This document shows, in pieces, positions 1 to 6,089 of a stretch of 8,411 bases of DNA (position 1 is the stretch's first letter; the number at the start of each line of letters is the position of its first letter). Made by a program: the position numbers and the translations under genes. The stretch is from positions 1 through 8,411 of the forward strand of contig CAZOIA010000222.1 in the NCBI GenBank assembly GCA_964579675.1, read 5' to 3'. Below the pieces are notes generated by a model. The model did not search any database. It was not told the DNA's origin and was given only the letters and a program-made list of their open reading frames with translations. The DNA comes from CAZOIA01 sp964579675 (lineage in GTDB: Bacteria > Planctomycetota > Phycisphaerae > UBA1845 > PWPN01).

Positions 1-659
1 TTATCGTAGTCCCCCCACGCGGCATCCATGCAGGTGCCGCGATTCTCGTGCACGTTGAGCGCGTCGCCTTGTTTGTTGACCGTGTACGCTTGGCCAACAC
101 AGGTCACGCGCCAGCTCTTGCCTCGTTCCACGGCGGTGACGGTTTCTTTTTGTCCGGAAAGCGAGATGCTGTGCTTAGCCAGCTCCTGGCGAAATGCGTC
201 CGACAGGACGCCCTGGTCCAGGTCATTCTGGAAGGCCCCGCTCGTACTGAACAGCAGGGGTTCGTCATTGGCACCGGCCACCCCCGCCTCGACGCCCACG
301 TCCGTGAACGTCATGTCCCCGTTGTTGCGGTAAAGCCGATTGGGCTTACCCAGTTCGGAATTGACGACGTACAGGTCGATGTCGCCGTCATTGTCGCAGT
401 CAGCCGCTGCGACGGAGGAGCCGACCGAAGCCATCCACGGCATGATGCAATCCAGCTTCTTGTCAAGGATCGGTTTGTAATGCCGGTGACGGACTCCTGC
501 TGGATCGGTGATGTCCACGAATGCCTTGGCGCCCGCCTTGCCCGAAGGGCTGTTGTCGGCCGACCGGGCGATACCGACCAGGCCGCAATCCAAAAGGCCT
601 GCCAGTCCAAGCGCCGCGACGATGCGGAAACTGAACATGCGACCCTTGCTCTTGATCAT
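1..659 (-). CDS. FG-GAP (VCBS) repeat, CRTAC1-like secreted protein, 5' part only
   Basis: The reading frame is open from an ATG at 659 to the left edge, giving the first 219 residues; the stop lies outside the window. Residues 9-34 form a basic then hydrophobic stretch ending near ARSA, consistent with a signal peptide and export. Residues 47-130 match the usual opening of CRTAC1-like FG-GAP proteins: an FVDIT start, then a calcium-loop motif DCDNDGDID at 87-95 (D87, D89, D91, D93, D95), then NRLYRNNGDMTFTDVG. A second repeat begins at the edge with AAWGDYD. Between the two repeats lies an insert at about 138-208 with no FG-GAP character. Such domains fold as beta-propeller blades and usually mediate binding outside the cytoplasm; the partner is unknown. 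The start is supported by AGAGG nine bases upstream, and another ATG five bases earlier meets an immediate stop. The gene is divergent from the RND exporter. The family call is firm; the function is unknown. Confidence 0.85.
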   Translation of the reverse strand, partial: MIKSKGRMFSFRIVAALGLAGLLDCGLVGIARSADNSPSGKAGAKAFVDITDPAGVRHRHYKPILDKKLDCIMPWMASVGSSVAAADCDNDGDIDLYVVNSELGKPNRLYRNNGDMTFTDVGVEAGVAGANDEPLLFSTSGAFQNDLDQGVLSDAFRQELAKHSISLSGQKETVTAVERGKSWRVTCVGQAYTVNKQGDALNVHENRGTCMDAAWGDYD

Positions 660-716
660 GGCATGTCGCCTCTGTAACCCTCTCTGCCGCCTGATCTACG
701 GTGATCCCGACCGACG

Positions 717-745
717 TTGACGCGTTCGCAAAGAACCAATAGATT
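717..745 (+). promoter_or_regulatory. Predicted sigma70 promoter for the RND exporter gene
   Basis: TTGACG (717-722), 17 bases, then TAGATT (740-745). The -35 matches consensus at five of six bases and the -10 at four of six. Transcription would begin near 752, giving a leader of about 45 bases before the GTG start at 797. It mirrors the minus-strand promoter about position 743. Confidence 0.45.
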
Positions 746-764
746 ATCCACGAGCGAAGCAATC
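741..764 (-). promoter_or_regulatory. Predicted sigma70 promoter for the FG-GAP gene
   Basis: On the minus strand, TTGACG (769-764) is followed after 17 bases by TAATCT (746-741). A GATAAT (748-743) at 15-base spacing is an alternative -10. The predicted start near 734 leaves a leader of about 75 bases before the ATG at 659. The -35 is one mismatch from consensus, but the -10 is weak. The -10 region overlaps that of the opposing promoter. This is predicted from sequence only. Confidence 0.4.
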
Positions 765-796
765 GTCAATGCCCTCGTCCCCTGCGGAGCACATTT

Positions 797-3202
797 GTGC
801 GCGGGTATTTCCGCTTTGTCACGTCGCATCCGGTCCCGGTGCTGATCGCGGCCGCAGTGTTGGCCCTCGTGCTCGCCCCTTTCGTTCTCCGACTGACCCG
901 GGACACCAGCCCCGACGCTTTCATACCGGAGAACCACCCGGCACTGGCGCTGAAGCAGGATGTGGAGAAGTCCTTCGGGCTCGTTGAACCCATTGCCGTC
1001 GGCGTTATCCGCGACGCCGAAGGGGGCGTCTTCAACCCCGACACGTTACGCCTCATTCGCAACCTGACCGAGGCGATTCAGGAATTGCCGCAGGTCGAGC
1101 CCGGTGACGTGCTCAGCCTGGCGACCGAATCGGGGGTTTACTTCGAGGACGGTGAGCCGGGTTTCGAACCGCTGATGAAAGAGGTTCCGACCGATGCCGC
1201 CGGGCTCGATGCCCTCAAAGAGGACATCCTTGGTTACGAACTCTACCGGGGAACACTCGTCGCGGAAGATGGATCGGCGGCGTGCATTCTGATCCGGCCT
1301 CCGGATGAAGAACGCGCCGACCAGATCTACCGTGGCTTGCGAAAGCTCCTCGACGGCTTCCCCACGAAGGACGAGCGGCTAGTCGTCGCGGGCGAGGCGG
1401 CGGTGCGGGCCCACATGGGCAAGGCGGTCTCGGACGACGCCCTGCGCATGAACTTCGTGTCCCCGGTCGTGATGGCGGTATTGATCGTACTGGCCTACCG
1501 CACGGTTCGCGGAACGGTCCTGCCGCTGTGCGTGATCGGCGGGGCCTCCGTACTGGCCCTGGGGCTGATGGGGGCGTTCGGCGTGCCGGTCTACATCGTG
1601 ACCAACGGCATCTTCGTGATCATCATGGCCCTGGGGGTGGCCGACTCGGTGCATCTGCTCGGGCAATACTACGAGGAGCAGCTCCACCTGGGAGCCAGGG
1701 ACCGCCAGGAGGTCATCGTCGATGCGTGCGTGGCCCTGTGGTACCCGCTGCTTATGACCTCCCTGACCGATCTGGCGGGGTTCTTCGCGCTGTATCTGGT
1801 AGGGCTCATGCCGCCGATCCGGTACTTCGGGTTGTTCACCTGCGCAGGGGTGCTCGGGGCATTGATCTACTCGTACACGGTCGTCCCGGCGGGACTGGCA
1901 ATCCTCCCGCTCAAAACGAGCGGGGCTTTCCTCAAGCGAAAGAGCGCCACGCAGGCAGCAGGCTCGCTGGATGTCATCGGGAGGATGACGGGCGGGCTCG
2001 GGGCATTCACGTTTGGGCGGCGGCGGATCGTATTGCTGGTCGGCGCGGGAGTAATCGTTGCCTCCTTCTGGGGGGCCTCCAGGCTCATCATCAACGATGC
2101 ACGCATCCTTGCCTTCAAGGACCGGCACGCCATCGTCCGGGCCACCAAAGTGCTCAACGAGCATTTCGACGGCACCAGTCATCTCAACATCGTCGTAACC
2201 GCGTCCGAGAAAGGAGCAATGCTCCAGCCCGAGGTGTTGCGCAGGATCGAGAAGCTCGAAGCGTTTACCGAATCGAATCCGGAGGTACTCAGGGAGTTTG
2301 CCGGATCGGATGGCGAACTCGAAGCGATTGAGGAATCGCTCAAGCACATCGGGGGGACGCACTCGCTGGCCGGCTGGGTCAAGCGTGCCCACCAGAAGAT
2401 GCATGAGGAAGACCCGGCATATTACACCATCCCGGAGGACCCTTTCGACACCGAGTTCTATCTCGATGTCCTGAGCGCCCCGACTTGCCCGATGTCCCGC
2501 CTGCTGCACGAGGTTGTTGACGACACTTACACCGAAGCAAACCTGATCGTGCGGATGCGAAGCAGCGAATTCATCCACCAGCGGGAGGTGATCCGCCTGT
2601 TGGACAGGTACCTTACTGAGCGGTTCAACGATGAATCCTTGCGGGCGAAGCTTGCCGGGCGCGTCTACCTCGACTACCACTGGCTGCGGATGATTCGCAC
2701 CAGCCATATCAGAAGCGTGTGCTTCTCCTTCGGATGCGTCCTGGTTCTGACCGGCTTGATGTTCCGGTCCGTGATCGCGGGGCTCTTGTGCTCGCTGACG
2801 GTCGGATTCGCCGTGCTGGTCAACTACGCGGTCATGGGGCTGGGAGGTATCCCGCTCGGGGTGGGCACGTCGATGTTCGCCAGCATCGCGATCGGGGCAG
2901 GCGTCGATTTCCCGATCCACATTCTGGACCGCCTGCGGATCGGTCTTCGGGCACCGGGGGCTGATCCGGCCAGCGTCTTTCGCAACACGCTCGCCTTTAC
3001 GGGGCGGGCCCTTTTCTTCACTTCGCTCGTGGTGGCGGTGGGATTCCTGCTGCTTTGCGTGTCACAGTTCCGCACGTTGGTCCGGTTCGGCCTGCTCATC
3101 GGCCTGGGCATGACCGTGAGCTTTCTCGCCAGCGTCACCCTGCTGCCTGCGGTCGTCGCAGCCCTCAGGCCGCGCTTTGTCTGGGGCCGACCTTCGTCGT
3201 GA
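797..3202 (+). CDS. RND/MMPL-superfamily membrane exporter
   Basis: This is an 801-residue, apparently complete RND-type permease with two similar halves. Each half has one leading TM helix (about 13-32 and 410-428), a large extracytoplasmic domain (about 33-215 and 430-635), then five TM helices (about 218-370 and 638-790). The buried acidic residues that carry protons in RND pumps have likely counterparts in TM4 (GVADSVHLL, D283) and TM10 (GAGVDFPIHIL, D704). The size and the short periplasmic domains fit the MMPL/sterol-sensing-like branch of predicted RND exporters rather than the roughly 1000-residue AcrB type. Likely cargo is a lipid or another hydrophobic compound, by family analogy only; no membrane-fusion or outer-membrane partner is adjacent. 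The start is GTG, chosen because CGGAG lies seven bases upstream. The last 38 bases overlap an antisense aldo/keto reductase remnant, and the final residues (about FVWGRPSS) may come from that junction. Family call strong; substrate unknown. Confidence 0.9.
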   Translation: MRGYFRFVTSHPVPVLIAAAVLALVLAPFVLRLTRDTSPDAFIPENHPALALKQDVEKSFGLVEPIAVGVIRDAEGGVFNPDTLRLIRNLTEAIQELPQVEPGDVLSLATESGVYFEDGEPGFEPLMKEVPTDAAGLDALKEDILGYELYRGTLVAEDGSAACILIRPPDEERADQIYRGLRKLLDGFPTKDERLVVAGEAAVRAHMGKAVSDDALRMNFVSPVVMAVLIVLAYRTVRGTVLPLCVIGGASVLALGLMGAFGVPVYIVTNGIFVIIMALGVADSVHLLGQYYEEQLHLGARDRQEVIVDACVALWYPLLMTSLTDLAGFFALYLVGLMPPIRYFGLFTCAGVLGALIYSYTVVPAGLAILPLKTSGAFLKRKSATQAAGSLDVIGRMTGGLGAFTFGRRRIVLLVGAGVIVASFWGASRLIINDARILAFKDRHAIVRATKVLNEHFDGTSHLNIVVTASEKGAMLQPEVLRRIEKLEAFTESNPEVLREFAGSDGELEAIEESLKHIGGTHSLAGWVKRAHQKMHEEDPAYYTIPEDPFDTEFYLDVLSAPTCPMSRLLHEVVDDTYTEANLIVRMRSSEFIHQREVIRLLDRYLTERFNDESLRAKLAGRVYLDYHWLRMIRTSHIRSVCFSFGCVLVLTGLMFRSVIAGLLCSLTVGFAVLVNYAVMGLGGIPLGVGTSMFASIAIGAGVDFPIHILDRLRIGLRAPGADPASVFRNTLAFTGRALFFTSLVVAVGFLLLCVSQFRTLVRFGLLIGLGMTVSFLASVTLLPAVVAALRPRFVWGRPSS

Positions 3203-3419
3203 CGTACACTTTGCCGCGGTCGATCGTCTTGAGGGCGTGGCCCATGAGCTGCGCGCTTGCCTCGTACCTGCGCGCGGTTTCCAGATGTTCTATCCCCCAC
3301 TCGACTGCTCGCTGAACCGTCCAAACGCTGGCGTCCGGGTCGTCGCTCACGTAGCGCATCAACCCCAGCGCAAGCACCGGCAACTTCATCTCCGTCTTGC
3401 CGAATCGACGATAGTGCAT
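3165..3419 (-). pseudogene. Aldo/keto reductase, truncated N-terminal remnant
   Basis: The 84-residue frame begins MHYRRFGKTEMKLPVLALGLMRY, the classic N-terminus of aldo/keto reductases (beta1 of the TIM barrel). It continues through WGIEHLETARRYEASAQLMGHALK to KVYVTTKVGP. The residues equivalent to the catalytic Tyr (Y52) and Lys (K76) are visible; the usual Asp is Glu (E47), as in some subfamilies. Family members run about 300-380 residues, so roughly three quarters of the barrel, including the catalytic His and the cofactor-binding C-terminus, is missing. Homology stops at about residue 80, exactly where the frame enters the 3' end of the RND gene on the other strand, and the minus-strand frames beyond it show no continuation. 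The ATG at 3419 has AAGGA 11 bases upstream and an in-frame stop just before it. This is almost certainly a non-functional remnant left by a deletion or rearrangement; a functional 84-residue product is unlikely. Confidence 0.8.
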
Positions 3420-3466
3420 CCCGGTGAAGGTCCTTCATGCGGGCCGCGTGATCGGTTGCGGGCAAT

Positions 3467-3496
3467 CTAGCGGGCGACGTGCAGGTGTTCAAGCAT
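3467..3496 (-). CDS. Nine-codon mini-ORF with consensus Shine-Dalgarno (possible leader peptide)
   Basis: On the minus strand, AGGAGG sits six bases before an ATG at 3496. That ATG opens MLEHLHVAR and then a TAG stop. This is the strongest ribosome-binding site of the minus-strand genes seen here, yet it drives only nine codons, 48 bases upstream of the aldo/keto reductase remnant. A small hairpin (CTCTT, seven-base loop, AAGAG) lies just before and partly over the ribosome site. It could be a leader peptide of the former reductase gene, the start of a frameshifted or decayed gene, or chance. No function is known. Confidence 0.3.
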   Translation of the reverse strand: MLEHLHVAR

Positions 3497-3573
3497 CGGT
3501 GCTCCTCCTCTTCGCGGAAAAGAGAAGGTTAGAGCCGCCGCACCCCTGTACCTCTCCCCGCTGCCGCACTTGG

Positions 3574-4233
3574 TCACTTCTCAGCTTTGTTCTGCGAGGA
3601 CTCCGCGGCCGGCGGCCAGGACAGGCCGTAGAGCATGCGGACGGCTTCGGCCATCTTGGCGGGGTCAGCGGCGGAGACGGGGGCATCCGCGTCCTTGCTG
3701 GCGCTAGTCGGTTTGCCGCCGGCGCCGCGGGTTCTTGCTCGTGCGGTTGTCGTTCGTCCCGCCACTGCCGACAGAATGGACGCCAGCTTGGCCAGGTCCG
3801 CGACCGGCAAGCCCGATTCGTCCCCTGTGGTGAGGCCCTGCACGATTCGGCTCAGCAGAAGTACCTGGCTGCCGTCCACCAGTTGTTGCCGATAACTCTC
3901 GGGCAGACATCCCAGGGCCGCGGCGATCAACTGGGAGGTCAACACCGGACGGATGAGCTGCTCGAGCTTGCGTGCGTAAGTCTGCAGGGCGGTGGGCGTT
4001 ATCCGGTATCGCTCGGCCAACTTGAACTCTGCCGCCACAGCTTCGAGAGTGGCGCGTTCGTCCGGGTGGAGAAGGATCGCCTTGTCCAGCCGGCTTCGTA
4101 TCGCGGCCGGAACGCGTCTGTACACCGAGGTCCGGGCCAGGCCGGCCGGGACCCGAGACTCGGCTTGGGCGCCCGACCGAGATACCCTTCGCTTCTCTGC
4201 CCGTCGCGTCCGGGTTTTACCGGTCTCGCTCAT
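3574..4233 (-). CDS. Uncharacterised 219-aa protein, faint resemblance to Mu gp27-like (DUF3486) proteins
   Basis: I do not recognise a firm family. The N-terminus (1-35) is rich in Arg, Lys and Ser and looks disordered or nucleic-acid binding. Residues 37-160 look alpha-helical: YRRVPAAIRSRLDKAI, then YRITPTALQTYARKLEQL (76-93), then two further helices ending LAKLASILSAV. The pattern of Arg-rich start, xxLPxxIRxxLD and SALxxYxRxLE recalls the Mu gp27-like family (DUF3486), but this is a weak analogy made by eye. Residues 160-190 are a Thr/Ala/Arg-rich linker, and the tail (193-219) has MAEAVRMLYGLSWPP and a charged end. No signal peptide or TM segment is seen. The ATG at 4233 is preceded only by a weak GCGGGG. 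The opposite strand has a longer open frame (3424-4332), but its Cys/Arg/Ser-rich composition looks like an antisense shadow. Gene call moderate; function unknown. Confidence 0.6.
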   Translation of the reverse strand: MSETGKTRTRRAEKRRVSRSGAQAESRVPAGLARTSVYRRVPAAIRSRLDKAILLHPDERATLEAVAAEFKLAERYRITPTALQTYARKLEQLIRPVLTSQLIAAALGCLPESYRQQLVDGSQVLLLSRIVQGLTTGDESGLPVADLAKLASILSAVAGRTTTARARTRGAGGKPTSASKDADAPVSAADPAKMAEAVRMLYGLSWPPAAESSQNKAEK

Positions 4234-4274
4234 TCAAGCCCCGCACCGTCAAGACGGACACCGCCCGGGAAACA

Positions 4275-4297
4275 GAACACGAACGCTGTTCCGTTCG
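4275..4297. promoter_or_regulatory. Nested GAAC/GTTC inverted repeat, operator-like
   Basis: Two GAAC half-sites (4275-4278, 4281-4284) are followed by two GTTC half-sites (4288-4291, 4293-4296). The inner part also forms a perfect CGAACG - six bases - CGTTCG palindrome (4280-4285 with 4292-4297). It lies 41 bases upstream of the minus-strand hypothetical gene and about 85 bases before the PilZ leader ORF, where a regulator of the divergent pair would bind. The spacing does not fit the Bacillus-type LexA box (CGAAC-N4-GTTCG). No protein can be assigned. Confidence 0.35.
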
Positions 4298-4368
4298 AGC
4301 GCCGCGGGACGGGACAGTATGCACCCATCTGAACGCTTAGATTAAGTCACCAGCGGCACGCACCGAAT

Positions 4369-4419
4369 GAGGTGATAGAGATGGACGCGCACCGCGAGGT
4401 GGCAAGGCTTATCGGATGA
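4369..4419 (+). promoter_or_regulatory. 12-codon leader ORF (4381-4419) with strong RBS, coupled to the first PilZ gene
   Basis: GAGGTGAT (4369-4376) is an eight-base match to the anti-Shine-Dalgarno complement, four bases before ATG 4381. The ORF reads MDAHREVARLIG and stops at TGA 4417-4419, which overlaps the PilZ start ATG (4416) as ATGA. The next gene's own ribosome site is poor (AAGG, eight bases upstream), so ribosomes arriving from the leader ORF may re-initiate there. The same ATGA arrangement is used again between the two PilZ genes. Alternatively, it is the true N-terminus of the PilZ gene separated by a frameshift. Confidence 0.45.
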
Positions 4420-5291
4420 CGTTTGGGGTCACCATCCCGGGAAAGACCGAGAAACCGGCTATGACATACGCGCTTGATTTGAGCCCGCGCCAGACGACGC
4501 GCACACTGGAGCAGGCGGTTCGACACCAGGCGGTTGTGCTGCTCGCGCCGCGCGTCCGGCCCGACGATGAGCCGATCGCCTGTCGCTTGGAGAGCATACA
4601 GGCTTCCAGGGGAGCCCGGTCTTGCCGGGCATATCTGACGGTCGTCTCCAGTGGCGACGGTTGGCCGGCCAGCGGGGAGAACGGGCCGAGTTGCCCCGGC
4701 CCGGCGCCTGCCAGCGCGAGCATCGAGGCCTGCGCGGATCTGGTCGGCACCTATTGCGACGTCATCGTGCAACTTGGGGAGAACCGATACCTGTTCTGTT
4801 CTGACGTCGTCGGAGTCACGGTGTCTCCGGAGCCGGCGGATGAGGTACGCATCCGCCTGGCCCGCCCCCAGACCATCCAGGTTACGCAGCGCCGGCGTTC
4901 CTGGCGGATTCGACCGGCCCGATCATCACAGGTTGAACTGCGGTGGACCACCGGCGACCCCTCCGCCGGGACGGGCATCGGTTGGCTGTGTAACGTCAGT
5001 GGGGACGGACTCGCCTGCCGGGTCGACGCTCGGGTCGCGGACCGCCTGGGGATCGGGGAGCAGGTAGAGGTGGACTTCACCTTGCCCCCGGATGATCCGG
5101 ACCGCTTCACGCTCGATGCGGTTCTCTGCAGCAAGACTCCGGCTGGGACACGCGGAACGATGATCCTCGGTTTGCAGTTCTTGACCGGTCCGGGCCACGA
5201 GTCCTCCGCCGATGCCGCCGAGGTCCTGCGCCGGCGCCTCTTGGCCGGATACACTACGTCGCTTGATCTGTCCAAAGGAGCTGACGCATGA
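4416..5291 (+). CDS. PilZ domain protein (YcgR-like layout), first of tandem pair
   Basis: A 291-residue cytoplasmic protein with no signal peptide or TM helix. The C-terminal half carries both c-di-GMP-binding signatures of PilZ: RRSWR (R160-xxx-R164) and NVSGDG (N193-x-S195-xx-G198), followed by the strand MILGLQFL (249-256) that usually closes the barrel. Residues 30-150 form a beta-rich N-terminal region, likely PilZN/YcgR-N-like, interrupted by a Gly/Ser/Pro/Ala-rich linker at about 79-103. Such proteins bind c-di-GMP and then act on flagellar motors, secretion or polysaccharide synthesis; the target here is not shown. ATG 4416 is preferred because it overlaps the leader ORF stop; Met16 (4461) is an alternative with an equally weak ribosome site. 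It ends with an ATGA overlap into the second PilZ gene, so the two are surely co-transcribed and probably translated in linked amounts. Domain call strong; precise role open. Confidence 0.85.
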   Translation: MTFGVTIPGKTEKPAMTYALDLSPRQTTRTLEQAVRHQAVVLLAPRVRPDDEPIACRLESIQASRGARSCRAYLTVVSSGDGWPASGENGPSCPGPAPASASIEACADLVGTYCDVIVQLGENRYLFCSDVVGVTVSPEPADEVRIRLARPQTIQVTQRRRSWRIRPARSSQVELRWTTGDPSAGTGIGWLCNVSGDGLACRVDARVADRLGIGEQVEVDFTLPPDDPDRFTLDAVLCSKTPAGTRGTMILGLQFLTGPGHESSADAAEVLRRRLLAGYTTSLDLSKGADA

Positions 5292-6058
5292 GCCAGCCGA
5301 TTCAACTCGATCCTGACCGGCAAGACGAACTCCTGCACGAGGCCGCCTCCCGATACTTGGCGGTTGTCGTCACATGCAGGGCGGCCGACGGATGGACGAC
5401 TCTGAGATCCCGCTTTCTCGGGACAGACGCGAAAGACCAGCAGTTGTTCATCGAGTATCCGTCCGGCTCCGGTACCGTCACGCCCGAGATCGTCGGCGGG
5501 CAGAACATCGGTGTTTCATTTCGCCGCAGCCACAAGAAATGCGTCTTTAACACGATGGTGCTGGGCCGGTGCCAGTTTTCGCTCTCAGCGACGGAGGGCC
5601 TACCAGCCTTGAAACTCCGCTGGCCGGAACAGATGTGCGAGCTTCAGCGACGACTGTACTACCGCGCCCCGGTCCCCGAGGGGATCACGGTCCCGGTCGA
5701 GCTCTGGCGGGGCCGGGCAGAAGATCGTCGGTCGCAGAACGATCCGATCTACCGGGGTACGATGTTGGACCTGTCCGCCGGCGGGGTCAGCGTGGCCTTG
5801 CCTAGTGACGACAGCCCGTGCTGGCACGAAGGTGACCCCGCGAGTTGCGAGTTCCAGGCGGGGTCCGGGGAACCGCCCACAACCGTCTCCGGCCGGTTAC
5901 GTCACTGGGAGGAAATCGGGGGCGGGTGTGTACGCGTCGGATTGCACTTCGTCGGGCTGGACTCTTCGCCCGATCAGCGAGACACACTTGAGCGTGTCAT
6001 TCACGTCACCGTTCGGTTTCAACGCGCAGAGATGGATCGGGTGGCCAAACGCTTGTAG
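5288..6058 (+). CDS. PilZ domain protein (YcgR-like), second of tandem pair
   Basis: A 256-residue soluble protein. The N-terminal region (about 10-115) resembles the YcgR N-terminal beta domain, with FLGTDAKDQQLFIEYP (43-58) and IGVSFRR (74-80). The C-terminal PilZ domain begins with QRRLYYR (R122-xxx-R126), followed by DLSAGG (D161-x-S163-xx-G166) and the closing strand VRVGLHFVGL (215-224), so both c-di-GMP contact motifs are intact. The ATG (5288) overlaps the previous stop by ATGA and has its own AAGGAG seven bases upstream, a far better site than that of its partner. The two PilZ proteins are clearly diverged rather than a recent duplication, since similarity is visible only at the motifs. 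A heteromeric pair or two separate effectors are both possible. Confidence in the domain is high; the regulated target cannot be read here. Confidence 0.88.
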   Translation: MSQPIQLDPDRQDELLHEAASRYLAVVVTCRAADGWTTLRSRFLGTDAKDQQLFIEYPSGSGTVTPEIVGGQNIGVSFRRSHKKCVFNTMVLGRCQFSLSATEGLPALKLRWPEQMCELQRRLYYRAPVPEGITVPVELWRGRAEDRRSQNDPIYRGTMLDLSAGGVSVALPSDDSPCWHEGDPASCEFQAGSGEPPTTVSGRLRHWEEIGGGCVRVGLHFVGLDSSPDQRDTLERVIHVTVRFQRAEMDRVAKRL

Positions 6059-6089
6059 TCCTCCCGTGTTGTTCCTACCCTGATCGCCC

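Noticed and set aside
23..30. Lipoprotein box in the FG-GAP protein (LLDCG at residues 22-26)
   Set aside because: The residue before Cys is Asp and the position is inside the hydrophobic core, so it does not fit a lipobox.
48..677. 209-residue open frame on the plus strand
   Set aside because: It is antisense to the FG-GAP frame, whose DxDxDGDxD motif settles the strand.
1379..2920. 513-residue open frame on the minus strand
   Set aside because: It is wholly antisense to the RND gene, rich in Asp, Arg, His, Gln and Pro without domain pattern. Long antisense frames are expected opposite GC-rich genes.
4280..4297. LexA/SOS box
   Set aside because: Half-sites resemble CGAAC/GTTCG, but they are eight bases apart instead of four, and the inner GAAC-N3-GTTC also fails the known spacing.
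3424..4332. 302-residue open frame on the plus strand
   Set aside because: It spans and opposes the 219-aa minus-strand gene and has a Cys/Arg/Ser/Gly-rich composition with no helix or domain pattern, so it looks like a shadow. The minus frame has normal protein composition, though neither is proven.
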